This document shows positions 42,801 to 47,400 of a stretch of DNA of 64,000 nucleotides, one piece after another. The stretch is taken from positions 17,454,934 through 17,518,933 of the forward strand of contig NW_025336481.1 in assembly GCF_004798865.1 (NCBI RefSeq). Reading direction: 5' to 3'. Every line of letters begins with the position of its first letter. Position 1 is the stretch's first letter. A program made the position numbers and the translations under genes. The notes below the pieces were generated by a model. It was given only the letters and a program-made list of their open reading frames with translations, was not told the DNA's origin and did not search any database. This DNA comes from Varanus komodoensis. Lineage: Eukaryota; Chordata; Lepidosauria; Squamata; Varanidae.

Positions 42801-44494
42801 GGGCACATTGATGTGACCTGTTGATGTTTCCTGATGAATTCCTATCTGGGCTCCTGCTGCCAAGGTACTTGAGTGATATAGATCATTATCCGAGTTTGCC
42901 TGAATTTCCCCTGCATTTGCTACCAATCCATGAATTGCCTGTGTGTTATTCTAACTCTGATTTGGTGGACCATCAATGTGTGTATAAGAGACACTTCACA
43001 GATTGTGAAATGAGGAGCTGTGGAGAGAAAATCTGGTAGAAAAAGGGTTTAGCAACTTGGTCCTGGCAACCATTTCTCCTTCCCAGGTCCTGTTATTTTA
43101 CAGCTAAAAAACATTCTCAGACAAAAAATCTATTGCTGCATGCATAGTTGTACCCTGATGCCAGACTGCAGTCTTTTCTCTGTCAAGTGCCACATTCCTT
43201 CATAGGCCATCTGTTGGTGACCACAGGTCAGTAGTGATAGACAGGTCTGGGGCCAATGCTGGGTGGGCCACGTCTTTTCTTTCTCTTCCCTCTGCCCTTT
43301 TCTCCCTCTCTCGCCCAGTATGTGACTAGGGAAGGGACGGGTAGCTCTTGCCATATCCCCGAATGGATAGCGTGCCAAGAGCATTTGAAATTAGGCTGAG
43401 TGCCAAAGTTGTCCTCACCTGCCTTACACACAGAACACACATGAAGTCTGTTGTTGTTGTTTACCTCTGAAATTCTGATAGGCCAGACTAAAAAGCTATA
43501 AAGACAGGGAGATGCCCCAAGGGAGATGAAAAATGTAGAGCCACCCAAATGGCAAAATATTTTTTTCTCATATACAGAATACTAAAATAGCAATGATATT
43601 GATTGACAGTAAAGGAGAGTCAAAATGAAACATTGGCTCTTTACAAAGTGCATTTTTATCCTTAACAAATTAATTAACCTTAATTTTAACCTTCCCACTG
43701 GGTTATAGATCATGTCCCTTTCCTCTCACCCAGTTTGATAACGGCCAAGACATTCTCTGCTTCTCTTGTTGCCTCTTGACCCTCAGACCACAGAGAGTGA
43801 CACCTCCCTCGACGACAGCAGGAGCAACAGCTCAGAAGGCAGCTTGCAGACCACACTGGAGGACAGTTTAAATCTCAGTGACTCTCCCCGGTGTGCACTG
43901 GACCTTCCAGTTGCCCTCTGCCCAGTGCCAGCAGCAGCCTCCCAAAGAGCCTTGATGGCACCCCTTTCTCCTGCTTCTCGGAGGCAGAGCTTGAGGGGGC
44001 GCGGGATCTTCACTCTTCGGAACATCCGGCGGCACCAACGGAGCCACAGCAGTGGAGGGAGCACTAGCCCAGGCTGCACGTATCATGACTCCATGGACCC
44101 TTCGGATGAGGAGGGTGCAGGGAGTAGCCTAAGGGGCGGGGGCACCAACAGTGAGCCGTCAGAGACCCTTAGCAGCCTCTCTCTGACATCCCTCTTCTCG
44201 CCACCCCCTCCACCCCAAGGCCTGGCACTTGCGAAGAAGTGCAATAGCACCAGCAGTCTCCACGCCAACCCTTCTTTGCAGGGCTCTGCTGCAACTGAAG
44301 CCAAGCAGTTCTACTCGGTCGACCCACGGGGCTTTTTGTCCATGCCCTCGTGGGTGACAGACTGCAAAAACAGTCCTTCTCTGAGGGAAGGTGGTGTACG
44401 AGAGGGCTCAGACAAAATTGGGACTGCAGATCACAGCTCTCCAGTTCCTTCTGAAGTGCAGCTGGGGAGAGGCATCAGCAAGAAGAACAGATGA
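774..44494 (+). CDS. CACNA1I: CACNA1I 3' portion, 14 coding exons (gene-level entry)
   Basis: This is the pore-forming alpha-1I subunit (Cav3.3) of a low-voltage-activated T-type calcium channel, a plasma-membrane protein that carries Ca2+ into neurons near resting potential. Coding parts are 774-863, 5552-5744, 6718-6869, 9712-9821, 10807-10940, 11925-11995, 26065-26143, 31239-31360, 33180-33500, 34124-34270, 38237-38350, 40230-40395, 41688-41884 and 43787-44494. Every junction is GT-AG, phases agree throughout, and the sum is 2604 nt, 867 codons plus stop, with no internal stop. The selectivity-filter aspartates of domains III and IV are both present, as in the EEDD filter of T-type channels. 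CACNA1I is preferred over its paralogues CACNA1G and CACNA1H because the III-IV linker has the [11 protein letters not shown] stretch, the domain IV loop has [16 protein letters not shown], and the distal tail has [11 protein letters not shown], all features I recall from mammalian Cav3.3. The 5' exons are outside the window. Confidence 0.96.
3018..3189 (-). repeat. tRNA-derived SINE, MIR-like squamate family
   Basis: On the reverse strand this reads as a tRNA-like head (tgtggcgcggtagttagagc) followed by a body containing ggtgactttgggccagtcac. The same head and body recur at 52968, 55427, 58794 and 62129, which supports one family. A and B box-like segments suggest RNA polymerase III origin. 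The copy is well decayed and its tail is unclear. The family name is not certain; it resembles the MIR/CORE-type SINEs that share L2-like ends. Confidence 0.65.
3760..3802. repeat. (TTTA)n microsatellite
   Basis: Interrupted TTTA tetranucleotide run in intron 1. It may be a leftover A-rich tail of a reverse-oriented retroposon, but no body is recognisable beside it. Confidence 0.75.
4460..4496. repeat. Perfect 9-bp hairpin with outer imperfect arms
   Basis: tatcatggt (4467-4475) and accatgata (4481-4489) are perfect inverted repeats around a 5-nt loop. Outside them gttgtt and aacaac extend the symmetry imperfectly. It looks like the centre of a decayed palindromic transposon, or chance structure. 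No terminal repeats with a target duplication are visible. Confidence 0.4.
4690..5130. repeat. GC-rich block with imperfect internal duplication
   Basis: Local GC content is clearly above the surrounding intron. Related pieces sharing ccctgcctag and ttccctgctcct begin near 4842 and 4951, about 110 bp apart. The block has open frames on both strands, but none resembles a known protein or carries splice signals at the right places. A decayed repeat is the best reading. Confidence 0.3.
5552..5744 (+). CDS. CACNA1I: CACNA1I exon e2: domain III S6 and start of III-IV linker
   Basis: 193 nt, phase 0 in and phase 1 out (donor gtaagg). The translation opens [16 protein letters not shown], a hydrophobic helix that continues through [14 protein letters not shown]. 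This is the IIIS6 segment lining the inner pore. It is followed by the highly charged cytoplasmic stretch [19 protein letters not shown], the first part of the III-IV linker. The final A of the exon combines with AA of the next exon to give Lys. The acceptor is cttccag, preceded by a (TG)n run. Confidence 0.96.
5745..6717 (+). other. CACNA1I: CACNA1I intron 2 with long pyrimidine tract
   Basis: Holds a short (TG)n run near 6168-6182 and, from about 6430 to 6705, an unusually long C/T-rich tract with very few purines leading up to the next acceptor. The acceptor itself is poor (ccgttgaag). Open frames through this tract are low-complexity artefacts. Confidence 0.75.
6718..6869 (+). CDS. CACNA1I: CACNA1I exon e3: III-IV linker end and domain IV S1
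   Basis: 152 nt, phase 1 in and phase 0 out (donor gtgagt). The translation is (K)[16 protein letters not shown], the conserved end of the III-IV linker, then [17 protein letters not shown] and [10 protein letters not shown], the IVS1 helix and its extracellular end. The start was chosen from the phase of e2 and from the KAQRLPYY match. A second AG three bases later (6720) makes this a possible tandem NAGNAG acceptor; its use would replace Lys-Ala with Thr. Confidence 0.95.
7141..7203. repeat. (ACTAG)4 and (GATG)n microsatellites
   Basis: Four perfect ACTAG units at 7141-7160 are followed, after 13 bases, by about seven GATG units at 7174-7203. They lie directly 5' of an RTE LINE fragment and may have expanded from its truncated end. 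Confidence 0.85.
7200..7345 (+). mobile_element. RTE-clade LINE 3' end (old, 5'-truncated)
   Basis: In one frame the block reads [15 protein letters not shown], aligning by eye with the last part of the RTE/BovB polyprotein ([18 protein letters not shown] region). The following nucleotides resemble the 'ggtcgcNatgag' end and are followed by acataacaataac, an A/C-rich tail. It is more diverged than the BovB copies at 16570 and 60763, so it is either an older insertion or a related RTE subfamily. Confidence 0.6.
8826..8885. repeat. Palindromic interspersed repeat remnant
   Basis: gggagtaagccctattgaac resembles the central part of a short palindromic repeat that I remember as very common in lizard genomes (terminal motif gcaatcctatgcat, centre agtaagtcccattga). 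Fuller relatives are at 12529, 14183 and 28613. The family name is not known to me. Confidence 0.45.
9712..9821 (+). CDS. CACNA1I: CACNA1I exon e4: domain IV S2
   Basis: 110 nt, phase 0 in and phase 2 out (donor gtgagc). The translation [18 protein letters not shown] continues into [18 protein letters not shown], the IVS2 helix of the voltage-sensor domain and the cytoplasmic turn before S3. The glutamate in VLEAVLK is at the position of the conserved S2 charge-transfer residue of voltage-gated channels. The acceptor is ctattcatag. Confidence 0.96.
9822..10806 (+). other. CACNA1I: CACNA1I intron 4
   Basis: About 1 kb, with one plus-oriented SINE remnant (10370-10505) and otherwise AT-rich sequence without recognisable content. 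Confidence 0.7.
10370..10505 (+). repeat. tRNA-derived SINE, second squamate family
   Basis: The order of motifs (cggttcagtccttgtcatct resembling a tRNA B box, ccagttaaggaatc, gagagctgttgccaatca, ctgcctcagtata) matches a SINE I recall from lizards that begins 'ggctcagtggcagagcatctg' and ends 'gactcagtataaggcagctt'. The 5' A-box part is eroded or missing. A reverse-oriented relative lies at 14541-14733. Confidence 0.6.
10807..10940 (+). CDS. CACNA1I: CACNA1I exon e5: domain IV S3 and first part of S4
   Basis: 134 nt, phase 2 in (completing Arg) and phase 1 out (donor gtgaga). [20 protein letters not shown] is IVS3. [14 protein letters not shown] carries arginines at every third position, the voltage-sensing S4 pattern. 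The S3-S4 turn ([10 protein letters not shown]) is short. The split Val codon (G|TT) joins to the next exon. The acceptor is ttcttcaag. Confidence 0.96.
10941..11924 (+). other. CACNA1I: CACNA1I intron 5
   Basis: About 1 kb of intronic sequence. I see no repeat, RNA gene or other feature I can support. Confidence 0.7.
11925..11995 (+). CDS. CACNA1I: CACNA1I exon e6: end of S4 and S4-S5 linker, domain IV
   Basis: 71 nt, phase 1 in and phase 0 out (donor gtaaaa). The translation (V)[23 protein letters not shown] finishes the S4 charge ladder with two lysines and gives the amphipathic S4-S5 linker that couples the sensor to the pore. It is the smallest exon in the window and is followed by the largest intron, 14,069 nt. 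Confidence 0.96.
12529..12620. repeat. Palindromic interspersed repeat
   Basis: The left end ctgcagtcctgaac and right end gcataggattgcattgcaac form inverted-repeat-like termini around ttctgagtaaaca. The same architecture is seen at 14183-14268 and 28613-28741. It looks like a short non-autonomous DNA element or its remnant; no target duplication could be fixed. Confidence 0.5.
13183..13282 (+). mobile_element. L2-type LINE 3' tail with (AAT)n/(ACA)n
   Basis: Only the last 55 bases of the element are present: gtaagccgccccgaggtttc then ggggcggcatagaaatg, matching the tails of the longer copies at 30590 and 32345. It is followed by ataataataata and about ten ACA units to 13282. This is a severely 5'-truncated insertion, as is usual for LINEs. 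Confidence 0.75.
14183..14268. repeat. Palindromic interspersed repeat
   Basis: cccctgtgcatgtctactca on the left and acataggattgtaac on the right bracket a centre resembling tcagtgggatggactcc. It is the same family as the copy at 12529. Confidence 0.5.
14541..14733 (-). repeat. tRNA-derived SINE, second squamate family
   Basis: Reading the reverse strand: gggaccacagttcagtgaca (A-box region), gagcacctgctttgcatgca, aggtcctgggttctagcc (B-box region), then the body with tggagagctactacaagtca and the end resembling gactcgctatatgacagctt. The copy is nearly complete. It is the same family as the fragment at 10370. Confidence 0.7.
15420..16525 (+). mobile_element. DIRS-type retroelement remnant (broken, internally deleted)
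   Basis: Inverted terminal repeats frame about 1.1 kb. Two perfect matches are visible within longer imperfect arms: a 16-mer at 15471-15486 against 16459-16474, and a 19-mer at 15511-15529 against 16429-16447. Between them is a piece of gag-like coding sequence around 15850-15910 with a C-x2-C-x4-H-x4-C zinc-knuckle-like pattern (CLFCLGEGH), which I recall from DIRS gag-type proteins. Inverted rather than direct terminal repeats fit tyrosine-recombinase (DIRS) elements, not LTR elements. No reverse transcriptase or recombinase part is present, so it is a broken, non-autonomous fossil. It predates or neighbours the BovB inserted about 45 bp downstream. Confidence 0.65.
16557..16569. repeat. 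Target-site duplication, left copy (BovB)
   Basis: acaatatatagct directly before the LINE; an identical 13-mer lies at 19727-19739. The first three or four bases could also belong to the (ACA)n tail on the right side. Confidence 0.88.
16570..19726 (+). mobile_element. RTE-BovB LINE, apparently full length
   Basis: A 3157-bp element starts ccttcatggatcact, contains the BovB 5' landmark ggagaaggaaatggcaaccc, and ends gtcgcgactaacaacaacaac. Endonuclease motifs: [17 protein letters not shown] and SDHEL (SDH at 17609-17617). Reverse-transcriptase motifs: [25 protein letters not shown] and YADD (18961-18972). The C-terminal RTE region has [17 protein letters not shown] and [13 protein letters not shown]. 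The coding frame is interrupted by TGA at 16898 and 17486, TAA at 18406, and frame changes near 17805 and 19085, so this copy cannot make the protein. The perfect target duplication and full length suggest a fairly recent insertion. BovB is known for horizontal transfer among vertebrates, including squamates. Confidence 0.93.
19727..19739. repeat. Target-site duplication, right copy (BovB)
   Basis: acaatatatagct following the (ACA)n tail, identical to 16557-16569. Confidence 0.88.
20563..20573. repeat. Homopolymer G run
   Basis: Eleven consecutive G in intron 6. Runs of this kind are error-prone in sequencing, so the exact length is uncertain. Confidence 0.8.
21090..21960 (+). repeat. Decayed copy of an abundant reptile interspersed repeat
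   Basis: The motif order (ggtgctccttcaggttgtg, cttggcccagaaaaaaagtc, gtaacatgctcagtg, acaagctgaagaatttggac, atcttcaagagcaaccctgc, gtagtaatctatctccaaag) follows a repeat I remember from lizard and turtle transcripts ('gggcccggaaac...agtgcag...ctgaagcttccggaccgtcttcaagggcagccccacg...cagtaatc'). I cannot name its class. Divergence is high, implying an old insertion. Confidence 0.45.
25667..25839. mobile_element. MITE-like element with terminal inverted repeats
   Basis: acaagcaattgtggtt (25683-25698) is inverted as aagccataattgcttgt (25812-25828) with about two mismatches. The similarity continues outward (catttcagatgac against gtcatatgaatg), giving arms of about 26-30 bp around about 115 bp. 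It has no coding capacity. This fits a small non-autonomous DNA transposon; target duplication and superfamily are unresolved. Confidence 0.45.
26065..26143 (+). CDS. CACNA1I: CACNA1I exon e7: domain IV S5
   Basis: 79 nt, phase 0 in and phase 1 out (donor gtaagt). The translation [20 protein letters not shown] runs on into ELFGKL, the IVS5 outer pore helix, nearly invariant among T-type channels. The split Val (G|TA) joins the next exon. The acceptor is tgatttacttttag. Confidence 0.96.
27085..27427 (+). mobile_element. L2-type LINE, 3' fragment
   Basis: Encodes the end of the LINE protein ([20 protein letters not shown], then [15 protein letters not shown]), followed by a 3' UTR ending ggacggcatacaaattttat and aaataaatga. 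The pattern of WNxLPxE followed by a K-T-x-L-F segment is the typical C-terminus of L2-like LINEs. This copy is more diverged in its tail than the ones at 30590 and 32345. Confidence 0.75.
27790..28260 (+). mobile_element. RTE-clade LINE 3' fragment, old
   Basis: Short matches to the RTE C-terminal region can be read across changing frames: [15 protein letters not shown], then [18 protein letters not shown], then aagtcagagacataacataacaaca as the tail. Several stops and frame changes occur, far more than in the BovB at 16570 for the same region, so this is an older copy or a different RTE subfamily. ggtcaagatca occurs twice near 27797 and 27821, a small local duplication. Confidence 0.7.
28271..28300. 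repeat. (GAG)n microsatellite
   Basis: About nine GAG/GGA units directly after the RTE fragment's A-rich tail, likely grown from it. Confidence 0.85.
28613..28741. repeat. Palindromic interspersed repeat
   Basis: gggtgcaatcctaagcatgt at the left and caggcataggattgtaccct at the right are inverted repeats with few mismatches. It is the same family as 12529 and 14183 but with a longer centre. Confidence 0.55.
30590..31023 (+). mobile_element. L2-type LINE, 3' fragment
   Basis: Encodes [31 protein letters not shown] and [15 protein letters not shown], then FLFKHHFN, the end of the LINE ORF2. The 3' UTR ends gccgccccgaggcttcggcg, ggggcggcatagaaatgttt and (AATA)n. It includes a (GCCC)n run near 30668. 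Little decayed, so relatively young. It lies 215 bp before the domain IV pore-loop exon. Confidence 0.8.
31239..31360 (+). CDS. CACNA1I: CACNA1I exon e8: domain IV pore loop
   Basis: 122 nt, phase 1 in and phase 0 out (donor gtaact). The translation (V)[20 protein letters not shown] is the extracellular turret, followed by [20 protein letters not shown]. The Asp codon at 31337-31339 (TGDNW) is the domain IV selectivity-filter residue. Two cysteines in the turret are conserved in mammalian Cav3.3. The exon is flanked on both sides by related L2 copies in direct orientation. Confidence 0.97.
32345..32818 (+). mobile_element. L2-type LINE, 3' fragment, interrupted by a gap
   Basis: Visible parts: [20 protein letters not shown], then [18 protein letters not shown], then unknown bases, then dacctttttatt-like ORF end and the tail gccgccccgaggcttcggcg with ggggcggcatagaag. 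It ends in (AAAC)n and (AATA)n runs to 32818. It is close in sequence to the copy at 30590, so the gap may reflect assembly trouble between near-identical repeats. Confidence 0.8.
32497..32596. other. Assembly gap of 100 N
   Basis: Exactly 100 N, a size often used as a placeholder for gaps of unknown length. From the 30590 copy, the missing stretch should cover the last part of the LINE ORF, roughly 50 bases, but the true size cannot be read here. Confidence 0.99.
33096..33150. repeat. (TTTTG)n / (TTTG)n tract at a splice acceptor
   Basis: About seven TTTTG units pass into about five TTTG units. The tract ends 29 nt before the e9 start, so it occupies the polypyrimidine and branch-point zone. 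Length variation here could affect splicing of the IVS6 exon. Confidence 0.9.
33180..33500 (+). CDS. CACNA1I: CACNA1I exon e9: domain IV S6 and proximal C-terminus
   Basis: 321 nt, phase 0 at both ends (acceptor ctcctcaag, donor gtaggt). [19 protein letters not shown] completes the extracellular loop. [20 protein letters not shown] with AVLMKHL is IVS6. [18 protein letters not shown] then begins the acidic proximal C-tail, followed by a Gly/Pro/Ser-rich spacer and the conserved CYSPAQ. The spacer (about 30 residues) is shorter than the Gly/Pro-rich one I recall from human Cav3.3. Confidence 0.96.
33501..34123 (+). other. CACNA1I: CACNA1I intron 9
   Basis: 623 nt with no recognisable feature beyond its splice sites; it ends in a good C-rich tract and cccctag acceptor. 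Confidence 0.75.
34124..34270 (+). CDS. CACNA1I: CACNA1I exon e10: C-terminal cytoplasmic tail
   Basis: 147 nt, phase 0 at both ends (donor gtaacc). [20 protein letters not shown] is followed by [20 protein letters not shown] and EKCNHDKQE. This matches the conserved mid-tail segment of Cav3.3, including a hydrophobic SLIIKDS helix and a Cys/His cluster (C-x2-C-x-H) of unknown role. CpG density is higher than in neighbouring exons. Confidence 0.95.
36800..36895. repeat. Palindromic interspersed repeat remnant
   Basis: taaatcccattaagctcaag and gcactggattgtgcctgcag resemble the centre and right end of the palindromic family at 12529 and 28613. Strongly decayed. Confidence 0.4.
38036..38086. 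repeat. (TA)n / (TATG)n microsatellite
   Basis: Alternating TATA, TATG and TG units 150 bp before exon e11. Confidence 0.85.
38237..38350 (+). CDS. CACNA1I: CACNA1I exon e11: C-terminal tail
   Basis: 114 nt, phase 0 at both ends (acceptor tttgttgcag, donor gtaaca). [20 protein letters not shown] is well conserved with mammalian Cav3.3 (VQLAETEAFSLNSD); the rest, [18 protein letters not shown], is variable and acidic. Because length is a multiple of three, skipping this exon would keep the frame, so it could be an optional cassette; nothing in the sequence shows that it is. Confidence 0.94.
38351..40229 (+). other. CACNA1I: CACNA1I intron 11 (1.9 kb)
   Basis: No recognisable repeat, RNA gene or exon apart from short T/G runs near 38477-38505. 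Confidence 0.65.
40230..40395 (+). CDS. CACNA1I: CACNA1I exon e12: C-terminal tail
   Basis: 166 nt, phase 0 in and phase 1 out (donor gtacac). After an acidic start ([13 protein letters not shown]), the stretch [15 protein letters not shown] and [18 protein letters not shown] aligns with the human LGECFFPLSS...FLCEMEEIPFNPVRSWLK motif. The conserved CEMExIPFxPVxSWLK core suggests a protein-interaction site. The split Gly codon joins e13. Confidence 0.95.
40396..41687 (+). other. CACNA1I: CACNA1I intron 12
   Basis: Contains a decayed SINE-like segment (40765-40940) and a short (AAG)n run at 41597-41613. The stretch before e13 is C/T-rich. Confidence 0.65.
40765..40940 (-). repeat. SINE-like remnant
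   Basis: gcagcttacatggtttccac, acaacaaccctgtgaagtag and cacttgtcagagcagggact occur in the order expected for a reverse-oriented MIR-like SINE such as those at 52968 and 62129, but the tRNA-like head is lost. Confidence 0.5.
41688..41884 (+). CDS. CACNA1I: CACNA1I exon e13: C-terminal tail
   Basis: 197 nt, phase 1 in and phase 0 out (donor gtaagt). (G)[20 protein letters not shown] is followed by a variable piece, then [20 protein letters not shown] and SLIHQ. The conserved pieces match human Cav3.3 (PFSPDASSPLLP and LPKIALQGSWASLRSPRVNC). The exon begins inside a C-rich run; the AG at 41686-41687 fits the phase. Confidence 0.95.
41885..43786 (+). other. CACNA1I: CACNA1I intron 13 (1.9 kb)
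   Basis: No feature I can support. The acceptor is gaccctcag. Confidence 0.7.
43787..44494 (+). CDS. CACNA1I: CACNA1I exon e14: distal C-terminus and stop
   Basis: 708 nt, 235 codons plus TGA at 44492-44494. [20 protein letters not shown] and [15 protein letters not shown] open the exon. A basic segment follows ([20 protein letters not shown]), then the strongly conserved [20 protein letters not shown] and PSDEEG, then [19 protein letters not shown] and a divergent end finishing in basic KKNR. Low complexity, Ser-rich and probably disordered, with many potential phosphorylation sites. The distal ~80 residues diverge from the human sequence as I recall it. Confidence 0.96.
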   Translation, partial: TTESDTSLDDSRSNSSEGSLQTTLEDSLNLSDSPRCALDLPVALCPVPAAASQRALMAPLSPASRRQSLRGRGIFTLRNIRRHQRSHSSGGSTSPGCTYHDSMDPSDEEGAGSSLRGGGTNSEPSETLSSLSLTSLFSPPPPPQGLALAKKCNSTSSLHANPSLQGSAATEAKQFYSVDPRGFLSMPSWVTDCKNSPSLREGGVREGSDKIGTADHSSPVPSEVQLGRGISKKNR

Positions 44495-45615
44495 GTCTCC
44501 CTTGGGCAGGGAGGAAGAGTGAAACGTGAGCAAGGGAGTGTGTTTTGCCCATCATTTCCTAACAGCAGTTCCAAGTGGGAGGACTGTGGAAAAGGAAAAA
44601 CAACCAAGCAAAATATAAATATGTACGTCCCTGTGTGCTTGCGTATGTATGTATGTGTGCGTGTGTGTATGTGTGGAAAACAAAGACTTTTGTACCATAC
44701 CTCAGAGACATGAGAGAGCGAAAGCAATACGTGAACACCCCACCCATGCATGGGACCACCGATTCTGCAGACCACAGTGGGCTGAGGGAACTGAAAGATA
44801 ATGATGCTGGGTTAAGAGGGTGATGAGTCTCCAGCCAAATATCTGGCTGGATGCAGCCGTTTACTCCTCTACATAGACAAATATATATGTACAGATATAT
44901 AGAATGATTTATTTATTTTTTTTACGGAAAGCTTAGGACTTCTAGAAAGTGCTGAGTGTGAAAAGGGCAGGGTCTTAGGGAAAATGAATTTCAAAATGAA
45001 ATGAAGAACCAAGCTGGGTTTTAGAGCTTGGGTATTTTTGTCAAGGAAAATTGTATTGTTCATGCTTCTATATGGAAAAATTAAGAAAAAAAAACTGTTA
45101 TCTAGAAGAAAGGAGGGTAGGGGCAAGTAGATGTGTGAAGATGCTTCATGGAGTTGCTTGGATGGAATACAACAAGATTTGCAGCTGAAGTTTGTCCTCT
45201 CAGAATAACTGAGCTCCTCAGGTAGAATCAGTGAAGCTCCTTAACTGATAACTCTGAGGATCCTGCTTATCCAACTGAAAAGTCTAGGTGGGCCATGGAG
45301 CACTGAATGCTAGAGACAATTGCTTTTTAAAAAAAACTCAAATGCAACAACAACAAGAAACCACATGGCAATTACCAAGTGGTCTGATTCTCATCGATTT
45401 GCCCCCCACCCCCCTTTTTTGTTTTGTTTTGTTTTGTTTTGGTGAGAAAGAAAACTGCTTAGGGGAAATGACTCTGTATTGTTAAGAGTTTGGGGTTTAT
45501 AGTTTATTTTCCTTACCATTCAGTACTTGTGAAGAATCTATTTTAGAAGCCCAGAGATGCAAAAATCATCTCTAGAGAAAGGTATGCTATTTTTACAAAT
45601 ATATTGAAAGGAAAA

Positions 45616-45626
45616 AATAAAATAAA
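45616..45626 (+). promoter_or_regulatory. Possible proximal polyadenylation signal
   Basis: Two overlapping AATAAA hexamers in an A-rich stretch. Downstream G/T-rich sequence is weak, so use is uncertain. If used, the 3' UTR would be about 1.15 kb. Confidence 0.4.
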
Positions 45627-47370
45627 ATTCATGATAATAAGCAAGAGGAGCAGAGTGAGTCTGAAATGGAATGCATAACTAACTGTGTCCAAGCTAGGGC
45701 TCATATTTCAACATACACTAATTTACTGCAGAGAAATCCTTAGAGAAGACTGTGAGCCTTGCTCCACCCTGATGCTTTTTACGGCATTGCAATTTAAGTC
45801 ATGTGGTGGCTCTTGGATCGTGTCTGATGAGACTTCTCTAGCCATTCTAAGAATTCAAAGCAATTAGCACCCGTTGGCTTTAACAACAGAAGTTGACAAT
45901 GACGGCCAAAATACTAGTGGTTTGACATGGCAATGTATGTTTTTAAAACTATAAATAGCTGGAGGGAAAGCAGGATTGGGACCATGATATATTGGAAGAG
46001 GGCTTAACCCATTGCTCCAGCAACACAGTCCTAGCAAAAATCCTCTCCAACCTCAGAAGCTGCTGTTAGACACAGGGAGGAAGGTCCCAGTGGCAGCCTT
46101 CCTCCCATTCCAATCAGCGGCTTTAAGGGGTAATTTTCATCTAAAGGAGGAAAGAGGTAAACTGCCTCACTACATGCTGCCCTTTCAGTCATGACTGGAC
46201 CTCACAGGGACTGCTGCTTTAAAGGATACATGCAGTGACAAACAACATGGTTGCTGTTTTGTGTAGTTTGGCCTGAGTGAGAGTGTGAATGTGTGTATGT
46301 ACCTGTGTATATGCAATACAATGAGTTATGTATTGATCGGTGAATAGTTGAAAGGGTTGCTGCTCACCCTTTCAGTGCTTTGTAAATGGAGGGTGGATTG
46401 ATCACCAGGGAGGTTCAGGTGATTGAATGACTGGGAAGATGAGATGTGCTCAGTCATACACAGGGATCACTCCCAAAAATCAAACAAACAAATAAAACCA
46501 GTCACCATCTCTCTCCCTATAACACATTCCTAGTGACAGTCCCTCTTTCAGGGTGCCTTTTGATCCAGTCTTACTTTTTCCACCACCATGCAAGCCCTCT
46601 ACCTAGAAGACTGGTTTCTGGAAAGTATATATGATTGTTTTTTATTTTTAAACCAGGGATAGGGCATTCAAAGATATAACTTGAAGGAAAGTTTGCCAGC
46701 TAACCAGAAAAAGCAACCAGGCAGACTCATATGCCTTTCACAGTAGCATAATGCACAGACATCAACAAGCAAAGCTTTTCACAGCATGGCGGTGAATGGT
46801 TTCCCCTGTCTGTTGCAGCAGATCAATGTAGCAATGTATCATTGCAGATCAACTGTTAAAGGCACATCTACAGGGTCTGGTTGAAAAGTTGGCAATCAAC
46901 TTAAAGGGCTTCGTGGGGGGAAATAACTGACAGAGGGAAATAAACCCCTTACCTTCCAATATGTTCCTCTTTGGTGAGAGATGTAGTCCCAGGAAGGGGA
47001 AGGGGGAATGCTTATCCTCAGAAATGAACTCTCCCCTGCTGGATGGAGTGGGCCACACCTGCCTCTGTGGACCCCTTCTGCATATTTGGGCCCAAGGTCT
47101 TTTTAATGGCCCTGACTGCAGCCCAGAGACTGAACAAGGACAGAGTGCTGCTGATTTGTATGTCAAAATAGCTGTTTTGGCCTATATATAATGAGGCAGT
47201 AAATACCAAATGTGTCACACTGGACAGGAGATGGGGTTGTGGTGCATTCATCTTTTGACAAGTAATGTATGTTTTTTTAAGTACAAAAGCTGAACTGAGC
47301 AGTGTCTATTGCTCCAGGAGACAAGAGAGCAGGAGTCCCCACTGCTTCAGAGAAGTCACTGGTCTGCATC

Positions 47371-47376
47371 AATAAA
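47371..47376 (+). promoter_or_regulatory. Likely distal polyadenylation signal
   Basis: AATAAA followed about 35 nt later by tgtttatgttttgtgtgc, a good U/GU-rich downstream element. It gives a 3' UTR of about 2.9 kb, similar to the multi-kilobase UTR I recall for mammalian CACNA1I. Confidence 0.6.
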
Positions 47377-47400
47377 GCAATAATAGCAGTCTTAATTTTA

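Larger units (their letters stand above)
44495..47400 (+). other. CACNA1I: CACNA1I 3' untranslated region (end inferred)
   Basis: Follows the stop codon directly, with no intron signal evident. It contains a (TATG)n/(TG)n run (44643-44675), (TTTTG)n at 45417-45440, and two early overlapping AATAAA hexamers (45616-45626). The end is placed after the AATAAA at 47371, which has a G/T-rich stretch about 40 nt downstream. Small open frames here are not supported as genes. Confidence 0.7.

Noticed and set aside
774-44494. Assignment to CACNA1G or CACNA1H instead of CACNA1I
   Set aside because: The III-IV linker ([11 protein letters not shown]), the domain IV turret ([16 protein letters not shown]) and the distal tail ([11 protein letters not shown]) fit Cav3.3; CACNA1G has a different linker (KPYYSDYSRFRLL) and tail.
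44519-44823. Small open frames in the 3' UTR
   Set aside because: They include the (TATG)n tract, follow directly on the CACNA1I stop and show no conservation I can recognise.
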